Assembly: GCA_013151965.1 (NCBI GenBank) | Contig: JAADHF010000079.1 | Coordinates: 1 to 43,129 of the forward strand | Length of the DNA: 43,129 nucleotides | Direction of reading: 5' to 3' | Source of the DNA: Spirochaetota bacterium | GTDB lineage: Bacteria; Spirochaetota; Spirochaetia; SZUA-6 | Part shown: positions 24,392 through 32,354 of the stretch, piece by piece | Numbering within the stretch: the first letter of the stretch is position 1 | Layout: each line of letters opens with the position of its first letter | Notes under the pieces: generated by a model | Database searches by the model: none | Seen by the model: only the letters and a program-made list of their open reading frames with translations | What the model was told of the DNA's origin: nothing | Made by a program: the position numbers and the translations under genes

Positions 24392-25381
24392 TTAAGGAAC
24401 CTGCACATATTTCAGTATTTCATTAATGATGTCATCGGTTGTTAAGCCTTCCGACTCCGCCTCATAGTTTAGTATTATTCTGTGCCGGAGAATTTCATGG
24501 GCCACACTTTTTACATCCTCGGGTATTACATAATCTCTTCCGCTGAAAAGAGCATTGACCTTACTGCACCTGTGAAGATAAATCGAAGCCCTGGGAGAAG
24601 CTCCGAACTCAATATAGCGGATAAAATCCGCTTTCTCATTCTGCTGAGGGCGGGAAGAAACAGCCATGGAAACAATATACGACTCCACCCGGGAATCGAT
24701 TGTAATACTTCTTGCCGTTTGCTTTAGTGTATCGATATGAGCCGAATTAATAACTTTTGATACGGGAATATCCGTTTCGTCCCCCATGCGCTGAACAATT
24801 TCTATCTCTTCATCCTTATCAGGATATCCGACGGCGAGTTTCAGAATAAACCTGTCCAGTTGGGCTTCCGGAAGCGGATATGTTCCTTCATGTTCTATCG
24901 GATTCTGAGTTGCCAGAACGAAAAAAGGAGATTTGAGTTTAAAAGTTTCATCGCCTATGGTAACCTGCCGCTCTTCCATTGCCTCCAGAAGAGCCGACTG
25001 AACCTTTGCGGGAGCTCTGTTTATTTCATCCGCAAGAACAATATTCGAAAACACAGGTCCCTTTCGCGGAATAAATTTTCCGCTTTCCTGCCTGTATATC
25101 ATTGTTCCGGTAAGATCCGCAGGGAGAAGATCCGGAGTAAATTGGATTCGCTTAAAACTCACATTTAACACTTCGGAGAGTGTTTTTACAGCAAGGGTCT
25201 TCGCCAGCCCCGGAACACCCTCTATCAGCACGTGTCCTCCTGTAATAAGTCCCATAAGCATGCTTGATACCATCTTATTCTGTCCGATAATACGCTTTGC
25301 TATCTCGTCCTTACAACGGTTTATAATTGAATACGCCTCTATAACTTTGTCGTTAACCGATTTTTCTTTAACTGTTTTCAT
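24392..25381 (-). CDS. MoxR-family AAA+ ATPase
   Basis: 329 residues. Walker A is GVPGLAKT (55-62), with the Ala before Lys typical of MoxR proteins; Walker B is VLADEINRAP, then LLEAMEERQVTIGDETFKL and the sensor-1 ATQNPIEHEGTYPLPEAQLD, all diagnostic of MoxR. The C-terminal lid has ASPRASIYL. MoxR ATPases are chaperones that help assemble or activate A-domain proteins, which here are the DUF58, BatA and BatB products in the same operon. The start ATG overlaps the argJ stop as ATGA, and there is no good Shine-Dalgarno, so translation depends on argJ. Confidence 0.95.
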   Translation of the reverse strand: MKTVKEKSVNDKVIEAYSIINRCKDEIAKRIIGQNKMVSSMLMGLITGGHVLIEGVPGLAKTLAVKTLSEVLNVSFKRIQFTPDLLPADLTGTMIYRQESGKFIPRKGPVFSNIVLADEINRAPAKVQSALLEAMEERQVTIGDETFKLKSPFFVLATQNPIEHEGTYPLPEAQLDRFILKLAVGYPDKDEEIEIVQRMGDETDIPVSKVINSAHIDTLKQTARSITIDSRVESYIVSMAVSSRPQQNEKADFIRYIEFGASPRASIYLHRCSKVNALFSGRDYVIPEDVKSVAHEILRHRIILNYEAESEGLTTDDIINEILKYVQVP

Positions 25382-26658
25382 GATCTGTAATCCGCATTCT
25401 CCTTTATATATTGATAGGACAGGTCGGAACCTATAACCTCTGCAGTTTCCATTCCCGCTCCGATCTCTATATCTATTTCCACCTTTTTATCGTGCTGAGG
25501 ATAACCGTGCAGAGCAGTATCGATACTGCAATTCTCCAGATACTGCGTAAGTTTATTTTCCTTATCCGGGTCCAGCCTGAAGATACCGCGGGAGAAAACC
25601 TCCGTACCTCCGAGATGAACGGAAAGGTTTTCCGGAAAAAGCTTAAGCGAATGACTCCCGATATAATCGCCTATGGACATTATTAATCTTCCCACATTCG
25701 GATCATTGCCGAATATTGCTGTTTTTACCAGCGGTGAATTAATAACAGCCTTGCCTATATTTACGGCAAGCTCTTTAGACGGCGCTTTTGTTACGGATAC
25801 CTTAACAACATGCCCCACTCCTTCGCCGTTCCGTACAATATCCTCTGCAAGTTCCCTGCATACATCCGTAACCGCACATTTTAAAGCAGTAATATCCCGG
25901 CATTCTTTTTTCCCGGAAGAAATCAGTACTGCAGTATCACTCGTGCTCTGATCCCCGTCTATCGAGATTCTGTTAAAACTTTCATCCGCACTCTCCTGTA
26001 AAAGAGACCTTATCTTATCCCTGTCGATATACAGGTCTGTTAATATAAATGCAAGCATTGTTCCCATGTCCGGTTCGATCATCCCGGCTCCCTTTGCAAT
26101 TCCCACGACCCTGCCTTCCCCCACCTTCCTGTGCCGAACCTTCGGATAAGAATCTGTCGTCATAATAGCTTCGGCTGCCGGCAGAACAGAACCGCCTTTG
26201 AGATTGTTAACCAATCCCGGCAATGCACCGATAATTTTATCCGCAGGAAGTTTCCATCCTATTATCCCCGTAGAACAGGGAATAAACTCCATAGGGGAGC
26301 AGCCCGATAATTCTGCAAGCGAAGAAAGAATCCTCTCCGTATCTTCTGCTCCGCCCGGGGCACAAACATTGGCAATTTTATTATTTATCAGGATTCCTCT
26401 GATAAATCTATTTTCCAGTCTCTTTTTCCCGGCTGTTACAGGAGCCCCCGGGAATGCATTTTTTGTATAAACCGCACCAAAAAGCTCCGTAGCTTCTTTA
26501 ACCGTAATCAATGTAAGGTTCATGGGAAAAGGCCCGGAAACCGGTTTTTCCTCAGGATGAAATTCAAGAGAGACCACAGAAGTTAAAAACCCTTCCGGAA
26601 GTCCCGACCGTGTTTTTAATACGGAAATATATTCCTCTTTCGATCTATAGTATTCCAT
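25378..26658 (-). CDS. argJ: glutamate N-acetyltransferase / amino-acid acetyltransferase
   Basis: 426 residues. ArgJ is made as one chain that cuts itself before a conserved Thr; here the site is MGTMLAF with Thr200 as the new N-terminal nucleophile, preceded by GIAKGAGMIEPD. Other signatures: PCSTGIIGWKLP (128-139) and SPLVKTAIFGNDPNVGRLI. The enzyme moves the acetyl group from N-acetylornithine to glutamate in arginine biosynthesis, and some versions also use acetyl-CoA. No other arg gene is in the window. It is the first gene of the bat operon, overlapping moxR by four bases. It has a promoter six bases before its ATG and no ribosome-binding site. Confidence 0.93.
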   Translation of the reverse strand: MEYYRSKEEYISVLKTRSGLPEGFLTSVVSLEFHPEEKPVSGPFPMNLTLITVKEATELFGAVYTKNAFPGAPVTAGKKRLENRFIRGILINNKIANVCAPGGAEDTERILSSLAELSGCSPMEFIPCSTGIIGWKLPADKIIGALPGLVNNLKGGSVLPAAEAIMTTDSYPKVRHRKVGEGRVVGIAKGAGMIEPDMGTMLAFILTDLYIDRDKIRSLLQESADESFNRISIDGDQSTSDTAVLISSGKKECRDITALKCAVTDVCRELAEDIVRNGEGVGHVVKVSVTKAPSKELAVNIGKAVINSPLVKTAIFGNDPNVGRLIMSIGDYIGSHSLKLFPENLSVHLGGTEVFSRGIFRLDPDKENKLTQYLENCSIDTALHGYPQHDKKVEIDIEIGAGMETAEVIGSDLSYQYIKENADYRS

Positions 26659-26664
26659 GAACTA

Positions 26665-26694
26665 TTTATAGTACATTGCACATAATAATATCAA
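26665..26694 (-). promoter_or_regulatory. promoter of argJ-bat operon, predicted leaderless
   Basis: Minus strand: TTGATA (26689-26694), 18-base spacer, TATAAA (26665-26670), then TAGTTC and the ATG at 26658. The A of the ATG is the expected +1. It would drive the eight-gene transcript ending at 18056. Confidence 0.65.
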
Positions 26695-26757
26695 GTTCAA
26701 TATGAGTTATTATTGTCTGTAATTATAATTCTTAAAAACTTTATAAAACTTATTTAT

Positions 26758-26786
26758 TTGACGTAAAGGCAGTATTGGTTTACAAT
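26758..26786 (+). promoter_or_regulatory. promoter of the gene at 26793, predicted leaderless
   Basis: TTGACG (26758-26763), 17-base spacer, TACAAT (26781-26786), then CGTTCT and the ATG at 26793. This is one of the best promoters in the window and it shows that the TTG at 26775, in the same frame, lies inside the promoter and is not the start. Confidence 0.75.
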
Positions 26787-26792
26787 CGTTCT

Positions 26793-27719
26793 ATGAATAT
26801 GTCCCGGAAACAGATAAACAGGTTAGTGGAGATTATTCAGCAGTATGCGGTTATTTACGGCGGAGGGATCAGCACAAAGGATGCACGCGTAAGGGAAGAA
26901 TGTGAAGAACTCATAGATGTACTGGAATCCATGCCTGTACAGACAGAAACAAAAGCAATCCCGGTAAAAAAAACAGAAAAGCAGGAAAAAAGTAAGAGGA
27001 AAGAGAAAGCCGTCAAAAAACCGGATTCTCCTATTGGTTCATTTAAGGGAAAGAGGGGTTCGAAAACAAAAACCTCTGCAAAAAGTCCTGTAATAATATC
27101 CGAAAAACTTTCCGGGAAAACCGCTTCGAAAGCAGCGGCAAAACCGGGTGGTAAAAAAGCCAGGCGGAAAATGCAGGCTATTCATCTTTTCGATGCATAC
27201 AGCCATGCAAAACTTCCGAAATACGGCGGGTATATAGTTTCTTCGAATTTTCAGCCCGAATTAGCCTACTCTATTTTTGAAATCGTAGGTTATGATAATG
27301 TTCAGGAAATCAGACTCGAAACCGACTCGCTTATTTTTAAATCCGCAGGCTGTAAACTCTACACACTTATTGAGCCTGCAAATTATCCTTTAAAAAATGT
27401 AGAACCGGTGCAGAGAGAATCCGGCAGGAGTATTCCTTACAGATTTTCCGAATTATATATTCTAACAACAAAAAAGCACGAAACGGTATATATAGGGAAA
27501 AAACCCATAATTTCGTACTCGTCCTTTACTATTATAAAACCGAAGAAAAATGATTTTGCCATTCTTTTTTACAATGTTCCTGAAGTATTTAAGAATATGG
27601 AAGAGTTCCTTACCTCTATTTACCATGACGGTGTGGGTATTACCAGAAGTGATTCGGCAAAGGCGGCAAAGATTACCGTACAGGGTATTAAAAATTTTAA
27701 TACCTGGCTTGATCTGTAA
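26793..27719 (+). CDS. lysine-rich two-part protein of unknown function
   Basis: 308 residues from ATG 26793; the promoter position rules out the upstream TTG at 26775. Residues 1-50 are a helical segment (QINRLVEIIQQYAVIYGGGI), residues about 50-125 are a low-complexity linker of Lys, Ser, Thr and Pro, and residues about 126-305 are a compact-looking domain (HLFDAYSHAKLPKYGGYIVS, IVGYDNVQEIRLETDSLIFK) that ends SAKAAKITVQGIKNFNTWLD. No signal peptide or membrane segment. The basic linker suggests nucleic-acid contact or a flexible tether. I do not recognise the C-terminal domain. The mRNA is predicted to be leaderless. It is divergent from argJ. Confidence 0.75.
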   Translation: MNMSRKQINRLVEIIQQYAVIYGGGISTKDARVREECEELIDVLESMPVQTETKAIPVKKTEKQEKSKRKEKAVKKPDSPIGSFKGKRGSKTKTSAKSPVIISEKLSGKTASKAAAKPGGKKARRKMQAIHLFDAYSHAKLPKYGGYIVSSNFQPELAYSIFEIVGYDNVQEIRLETDSLIFKSAGCKLYTLIEPANYPLKNVEPVQRESGRSIPYRFSELYILTTKKHETVYIGKKPIISYSSFTIIKPKKNDFAILFYNVPEVFKNMEEFLTSIYHDGVGITRSDSAKAAKITVQGIKNFNTWLDL

Positions 27720-27771
27720 GCTATAACGGCATAATTTATAATATTATAATCTACGGTGGCAGGAGGCATAT

Positions 27772-28974
27772 ATGAACTTTGATCTTATAATTAAAAATGC
27801 TCGTACCAGATTTTCCGATAAAAAGACTATAGATATAGGAATAAACTCCGGAAAAATCACTAAAACCGGAAATATCCCGGAAACAGGCAATGCCGAAATC
27901 ATCGATGCGGGCGGAAATCTTGTAACAGAATCATTTGTAAACGGACATCTGCATCTCTGCAAGGTGTATACACTTACAATGGCAGGGGAAGATGCCCTTA
28001 CATCGTATCAGGGCGGTTCCATGGGCAAAGCAATGACGGCAATAGAACTCGCATCGAAGGTCAAAGAGCAGTATGATGAGAGCTGGATAATCGAAAATGT
28101 CAGAAAAGCGGTTAAATTAGCCGTTAAAAACGGTGTAACACATATACGTGCCTTTGCAGATACTGATACAAAGGCAAAACTTGAAGGTGTTAAAGCATTA
28201 ATTAAGGCCAGAGAAGAGTTTAAAGATTCCGTCGAATTGCAGGTAGTTGCATTTCCCCAGGATGGTGTGGTAAGGGATCCCGGAGCGGAGGATTATATAC
28301 GTCAGGCCATGGAACTTGGTGCCGACGTTGTAGGAGGAATTCCATGGATAGAATATACAAACGAAGATGAGCGGAAACATATCGATCTTATGTTTGAACT
28401 TGCAAAAAAGTACAACAGGGATGTATCCATGTTAATCGACGATGCAGGAGATCCCGGATTAAGAACACTTGAAATGCTCGCAGTAAAAACAATAGAGGAA
28501 GGCTGGGCAGGCAGGGTTATGGTACATCATGCGAGAGCTATGGAACTGTACCCGGAACCATATTTTCGAAAGATAGTTGCCCTTCTTAAAAAAGGCAATA
28601 TCGGTGTGGTAAGCGATCCTCATACAGGCCCGCTCCATGCAAGGGTCAGAGATTTATACGATGAAGGGGTTAATATTGCGCTGGGCCAGGATGATATTGC
28701 AGATGCCTATTATCCTTTCGGCAGAAACAATATGCTGGAAGTGGCGTTTTTAGCCGCCCATCTGTTATGGATGACAACTTTTAAGGAACTCGACATTCTT
28801 TATGATCTGATTACAACAAAGGCTGCTAAAGCTATGGGCATAAGGAATTTTAAACTCGAAGAAGGAAACCCTGCAAATCTTGTTGTTCTTAATGCAGAGA
28901 CAGTACGGCAGGCACTAACGGATCATAATCCGCCAGTGTACGTAATAAAAGACGGAAAAAACGTTACTCTTTAA
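27772..28974 (+). CDS. amidohydrolase, cytosine deaminase-like
   Basis: 400 residues. Metal-dependent hydrolase of the CodA group: VNGHLHLCK (metal HxH near residue 60), VGGIPWIEY (about 186-194), a VMVHHARAM histidine pair near residue 250, SDPHTGP and GQDDIADAY with the catalytic Asp. The C-terminal strand NPANLVVLNAETV is standard for amidohydrolases. Probable reaction: deamination of cytosine or a related base or pterin; the exact substrate needs assay. The ATG at 27772 follows AGGAGG, so this gene has ordinary initiation. It ends with the standard IKDGKNVTL tail. Forty-six bases separate it from the STAS gene on the other strand. Confidence 0.85.
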   Translation: MNFDLIIKNARTRFSDKKTIDIGINSGKITKTGNIPETGNAEIIDAGGNLVTESFVNGHLHLCKVYTLTMAGEDALTSYQGGSMGKAMTAIELASKVKEQYDESWIIENVRKAVKLAVKNGVTHIRAFADTDTKAKLEGVKALIKAREEFKDSVELQVVAFPQDGVVRDPGAEDYIRQAMELGADVVGGIPWIEYTNEDERKHIDLMFELAKKYNRDVSMLIDDAGDPGLRTLEMLAVKTIEEGWAGRVMVHHARAMELYPEPYFRKIVALLKKGNIGVVSDPHTGPLHARVRDLYDEGVNIALGQDDIADAYYPFGRNNMLEVAFLAAHLLWMTTFKELDILYDLITTKAAKAMGIRNFKLEEGNPANLVVLNAETVRQALTDHNPPVYVIKDGKNVTL

Positions 28975-29019
28975 TAACAAGGGCATTGACATCTCCCTTT
29001 AATGATATTTAACTTTTAT

Positions 29020-29331
29020 TTAACCAGCCTCTATCGGAATAATCTGGTCGAGATGAATTTCTGCGAACTGATCCTTTAAACTCTCGGAAATACCGGAAAT
29101 TTTCATTTTGCCGCCGAGTTTATCGAAGTGCTTAAAGAAACGTAAAAGTTTCCCGATGCCGGCACTTGTTATCGTCGGCACTTCGCTCAAATCAAATTCG
29201 GCATTTATTAATGACTCATCCCCTGCAATTTCCATGAATTTGTTTGTCAGTTCCGCCCCGCCTTCCGTATCTATAGGCCCTGTAATCTTGAAAAAAACGG
29301 TATCGTCTTCCATTACAATGTCCAAATCCAT
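29020..29331 (-). CDS. STAS-domain protein A (anti-anti-sigma-like)
   Basis: 103 residues, a single STAS domain. The phosphorylatable serine region is VPTITSAGIGKLLRFFKHFD, with the Ser before AGIGKL at the site that an anti-sigma kinase phosphorylates in SpoIIAA/RsbV. It is a close paralogue of the STAS protein at 30179 (shared TITS-GIGKL, EIHLD, IPI). Last gene of the operon, 14 bases after the hydrolase. Likely partner: the HATPase protein at 33339, reversed by the PP2C phosphatase at 36545. Confidence 0.88.
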   Translation of the reverse strand: MDLDIVMEDDTVFFKITGPIDTEGGAELTNKFMEIAGDESLINAEFDLSEVPTITSAGIGKLLRFFKHFDKLGGKMKISGISESLKDQFAEIHLDQIIPIEAG

Positions 29332-29345
29332 TATCCTCTCCTATA

Positions 29346-30167
29346 TTATGGTGCTTTGTGTTCGAATTCAGTTTCGCCCAACCAGAGTTCTATCGCATTA
29401 AATACCTGTTCTCTTCTCCGCTCTGCAAAAATATCATGCAGCATTCTTGGAAATGTTACCAGTTTTTTTCTTCTGCACTCCAGTTTGTCGTAAAATTTTT
29501 CTACCGCAGCAGGATCGGCAATCCTATCCGACTCACCATTTAAAAATAGAAATCTTCCATTTCTCAGTTTATCCGTACTGCTGACAATCTGTTTATTCGT
29601 TTCATCTATAAGCTGCAGTAAATTTTTAGATATTTGCTTAACTATAAGTTCATCGGCAACAAGCTGTTCCACCCGTCCGCTATCCGTTGCGAAATCTTCC
29701 AGTGTAATCTCTACGGAACTCTGATCCTCTTTTACAGCCTGATCTATCAGCGGTGAGGAGAAAAGCAGAGAAGCAAGAATAGTCCGGGCCTCTGTCTCCG
29801 GATACCGCATTGGATACATTAAAGCCACGGCCGCACCCAGAGAATGACCGAGAAAGATAATTTCTCTGTAACCTTCCCGGCTTTTAATCATCCGCCTGAA
29901 AGATTCCAGATCATCCACATATTTTTCGAAGGCATCGATGTTACCTCTTTCGCCCGGGCTTCTGCCGAAACCTCTAAAATCAAGACCGTAAACCTTATAC
30001 CCGTTAAATACCAGTGCAGGAACCAGGAACGGATAGGCCCCTGCATGGTAACACAACCCGTGAAGCAAAATAATAATCTTATTGTAGCTTCTGCTTGATT
30101 CTTCCCAGTAATGATAGCTTAACTTTTCTCCTTTATGATTGAGAAAACTTGTAACTATATGGTTCAA
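29346..30167 (-). CDS. alpha/beta hydrolase (monoglyceride-lipase-like)
   Basis: 273 residues from TTG 30167, with AAGGAGG upstream. The oxyanion HG is in IILLHGLCYH, the nucleophile in IFLGHSLGAA (GxSxG), the acid in LNGESDRIADP and the base in RMLHDIF, so all catalytic residues are in place. Family members cleave monoacylglycerols or other esters in the cytoplasm. Its position between two STAS genes is unusual. The paralogue at 35521 shares its start (MNH), the general frame and the last segment but has lost the flanking glycines. Confidence 0.88.
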   Translation of the reverse strand: MNHIVTSFLNHKGEKLSYHYWEESSRSYNKIIILLHGLCYHAGAYPFLVPALVFNGYKVYGLDFRGFGRSPGERGNIDAFEKYVDDLESFRRMIKSREGYREIIFLGHSLGAAVALMYPMRYPETEARTILASLLFSSPLIDQAVKEDQSSVEITLEDFATDSGRVEQLVADELIVKQISKNLLQLIDETNKQIVSSTDKLRNGRFLFLNGESDRIADPAAVEKFYDKLECRRKKLVTFPRMLHDIFAERRREQVFNAIELWLGETEFEHKAP

Positions 30168-30178
30168 AAAAAGCCTCC

Positions 30179-30487
30179 TTACTTACTGATCGGGAATATT
30201 CTATCCAGATGGATCTCCATAAACTGTTTATACAGATTGTCAGATATCCCTTTAATCTCGAAGGTACCGCCCTTTGAATCCATGAATTTATAGAAATTCA
30301 TTAACTTCCCTATACCGGATGATGTAATAGTTTTAACCGTTGTAAGATCACAGACAATATGCATTATATCATCAATTTCCATAACCTCCTGTATCTTAAC
30401 AGAAAGCGTATGACCGCCGTCGGTATCTATATTCCCATCCACCACTAATCTAACGGAATCTCCGCTTTTTTCGAGATCGATATCCAT
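30179..30487 (-). CDS. STAS-domain protein B (anti-anti-sigma-like)
   Basis: 102 residues, a STAS domain with the serine region VKTITSSGIGKLMNFYKFMD. Clearly a duplicate of protein A: NIDTDGGHTLS aligns with PIDTEGGAELT, and EIHLDRIFPI with EIHLDQIIPI. Two STAS proteins with the same serine could compete for one kinase or feed two outputs. The ATG follows GAGGAGG. It lies 26 bases after the duplicated acidic protein. Confidence 0.88.
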   Translation of the reverse strand: MDIDLEKSGDSVRLVVDGNIDTDGGHTLSVKIQEVMEIDDIMHIVCDLTTVKTITSSGIGKLMNFYKFMDSKGGTFEIKGISDNLYKQFMEIHLDRIFPISK

Positions 30488-30513
30488 TTTTTCCTCCTCG
30501 TTTACTCTGTTGT

Positions 30514-31590
30514 TTATTCTAAAATTATTACCTTTTTTACTTCTCCTAAAATACCTGCAAGCTTTTCAACAATTGCAGCACGGATCTTGTATATAACCTG
30601 CTTATACGCCCGTTCCTTTCCCTTCTCGATCTTTTTCTGATTAAAGTAAGAGGGAAATTCTTCTTCATCCGGCCTTAGAGTTAACGGCTGCGTAACAGGA
30701 TCGCCGTTTACCGTTTTAGGAAAGATCTGAATAAGATCATCAATGCCGATCTTTTTTACAATATCTTCCGGCAGAATGTCCTCAAGGAATTTCTTTCTAC
30801 CCTCATCACTTAAACCCTTTAATTCGAGCTTAACATAGGCATAGTAACGCCCGAAAGGATTATATTCGTCTTTAGGATATTCACCATCCGTTGCAATAGA
30901 AAAATCGTATAACGAATCTTCGTTGTTTTCGATAATAAAATTCCAGAGCGCTGCATAGACTTTAGTTTCTTCTATCTCGCTGTCCGTAATCAGATATACA
31001 TCCCCGCATATTTCAATTAACTTCCCCTTCGAATCCGTGACATAAAGGGTATTCCAGTCATACTCCTCCAGCAGGGCATCTTCCTCATTTCTGATCTGTG
31101 ACAGAACTTTATCCGGCACTTCTTCCAGTGCCATTTTTTCCGCATAATTTGTTCTAAAATCAGAGTAATATGACGGATAATCCTCATTTTCCGGCCGTAT
31201 TTTAAGATCCTCCGTAACACTCCGCCCTTTGATTACCCCGGGAAAATATTTAAAGACCGCCTCTCTTCCGAATTGTTCAACAACAGGCGCCAGAGCATTA
31301 ACCAGATTTTCCTCTTTTTCTTCTCTGCTCTGCCCCTTCAGCTCAAAACGCAAGTATGCATAGTACCGGCCGTGATCATAGATATCCTCGTCATGCATCC
31401 CGTCATGAGCTATTCGACGGTCATAGAGCGCAAGAATGTCGATACCCTTTAATGCCCGGTAGAGCTGTTCCAGCTTTCCGACCCTTTCGATAACCTCGTC
31501 CGGGCCTACAAAAACCCTCTCATCTACAGCCACTCCGTTTTCCGGATTATGCTCCCGTACAAGTTCAGCGTATCTTTCTAGTTTCGACAC
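30514..31590 (-). CDS. acidic protein with internal duplication, unknown function
   Basis: 358 residues starting at GTG 31590, with AAGGG in the previous gene's end as ribosome site. It holds two copies of a domain of about 120 residues: unit 1 (about 70-155) has GRYYAYLRFELKGQSREEKE and VFKYFPGVIKGRSVTEDLKI, RPENEDYPSYYS; unit 2 (about 240-330) has GRYYAYVKLELKGLSDEGRK, LIQIFPKTVNGDPVTQPLTL, RPDEEEFPSYFN. The shared core GRYYAY..LELKG..........FP..V.G..VT..L..RP..E..PSY is obvious by eye. I do not recognise the domain. It is cytoplasmic, acidic, and lies in the middle of the HATPase-STAS operon, so it may be an output or adaptor of that system. Confidence 0.82.
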   Translation of the reverse strand: MSKLERYAELVREHNPENGVAVDERVFVGPDEVIERVGKLEQLYRALKGIDILALYDRRIAHDGMHDEDIYDHGRYYAYLRFELKGQSREEKEENLVNALAPVVEQFGREAVFKYFPGVIKGRSVTEDLKIRPENEDYPSYYSDFRTNYAEKMALEEVPDKVLSQIRNEEDALLEEYDWNTLYVTDSKGKLIEICGDVYLITDSEIEETKVYAALWNFIIENNEDSLYDFSIATDGEYPKDEYNPFGRYYAYVKLELKGLSDEGRKKFLEDILPEDIVKKIGIDDLIQIFPKTVNGDPVTQPLTLRPDEEEFPSYFNQKKIEKGKERAYKQVIYKIRAAIVEKLAGILGEVKKVIILE

Positions 31591-31593
31591 TTT

Positions 31594-32316
31594 TTAACCC
31601 TTTTCCCTGGCCTTCCTGGCTTTTTCTTTCAGAGGAATCCGTTTCCTCGGAGCAACCTCTTTTTCATGATAGCTGGCTTTTACCAGAAGTACCGGAGGTA
31701 TAACATCTTCCATCCGCTTCCTGTCGTCAAAAAATGCATTTCTGACAGCGGAGGCATGAATGGCCACTTCTTCCATATCCGAATCCGTACCTACGCCTTC
31801 CAGATGCGAAATCCTTTCCAGAATGTCAAGAATAGTCCTGTTTAAAGGATCGTCCTGACCTTTTTCCTTATCCAGATGTTTTCCCAGTGCATTGAGATCG
31901 GAAATCGTAAGCGGATATATTCTGTACCCGTCTCTGGGAGAACTGTAATTGGACTGCAATACTCCGAGAATTACAGACAGATTCTTCGGATAGATACCTC
32001 CCTTGTGCCATTTGGTCATCATCCCGAATATCTTACCTACAATATAGCGGTTAGGCTGTACAGGCGACAACAGCAGAAAGGGATCCTTATCTGCAATCAG
32101 GGCATCTATTACCCAGTGGTTTTCAATTTCGAGCATTCTTAAAAAAACAGGATAATTTTCCGGAGTTAATCCTACAGTATTAAGAAATGCCGCATAGGTT
32201 ATAGCTGCCTCCACAGCTTCGTATGAACGGCACCCTATAATACCCTGAAGCAGTCTGTTTTCTATCTGCACTACCTGTTCCGGTGTCCAATTTTCCTGTG
32301 CTATTAATTCATCCAT
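31594..32316 (-). CDS. tandem paralogue 1, unknown helical protein
   Basis: 240 residues, unrecognised. Mostly helical. It has AVEAAITYAAFLNTVGLTPE, the block LEIENHWVIDALIADKDPFL, QPNRYIVGKIFGMM, KWHKGGIYPKNLSVILGVLQ and YSSPRDGYRIYPLTISDLNA. These blocks recur almost unchanged in the neighbour at 32355, so the two are tandem duplicates. The C-terminal ~30 residues are basic (PRKRIPLKEKARKAREKG). No signal peptide. Start ATG follows AAGGAG. Confidence 0.8.
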   Translation of the reverse strand: MDELIAQENWTPEQVVQIENRLLQGIIGCRSYEAVEAAITYAAFLNTVGLTPENYPVFLRMLEIENHWVIDALIADKDPFLLLSPVQPNRYIVGKIFGMMTKWHKGGIYPKNLSVILGVLQSNYSSPRDGYRIYPLTISDLNALGKHLDKEKGQDDPLNRTILDILERISHLEGVGTDSDMEEVAIHASAVRNAFFDDRKRMEDVIPPVLLVKASYHEKEVAPRKRIPLKEKARKAREKG

Positions 32317-32354
32317 ATTTTATCTCCTTCTTTATCTATTCTTTAATTGACTCA

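Noticed and set aside
26775..26792. TTG at 26775 as the start of the unknown gene
   Set aside because: It is between the -35 and -10 of the gene's promoter, and no ribosome site precedes it.
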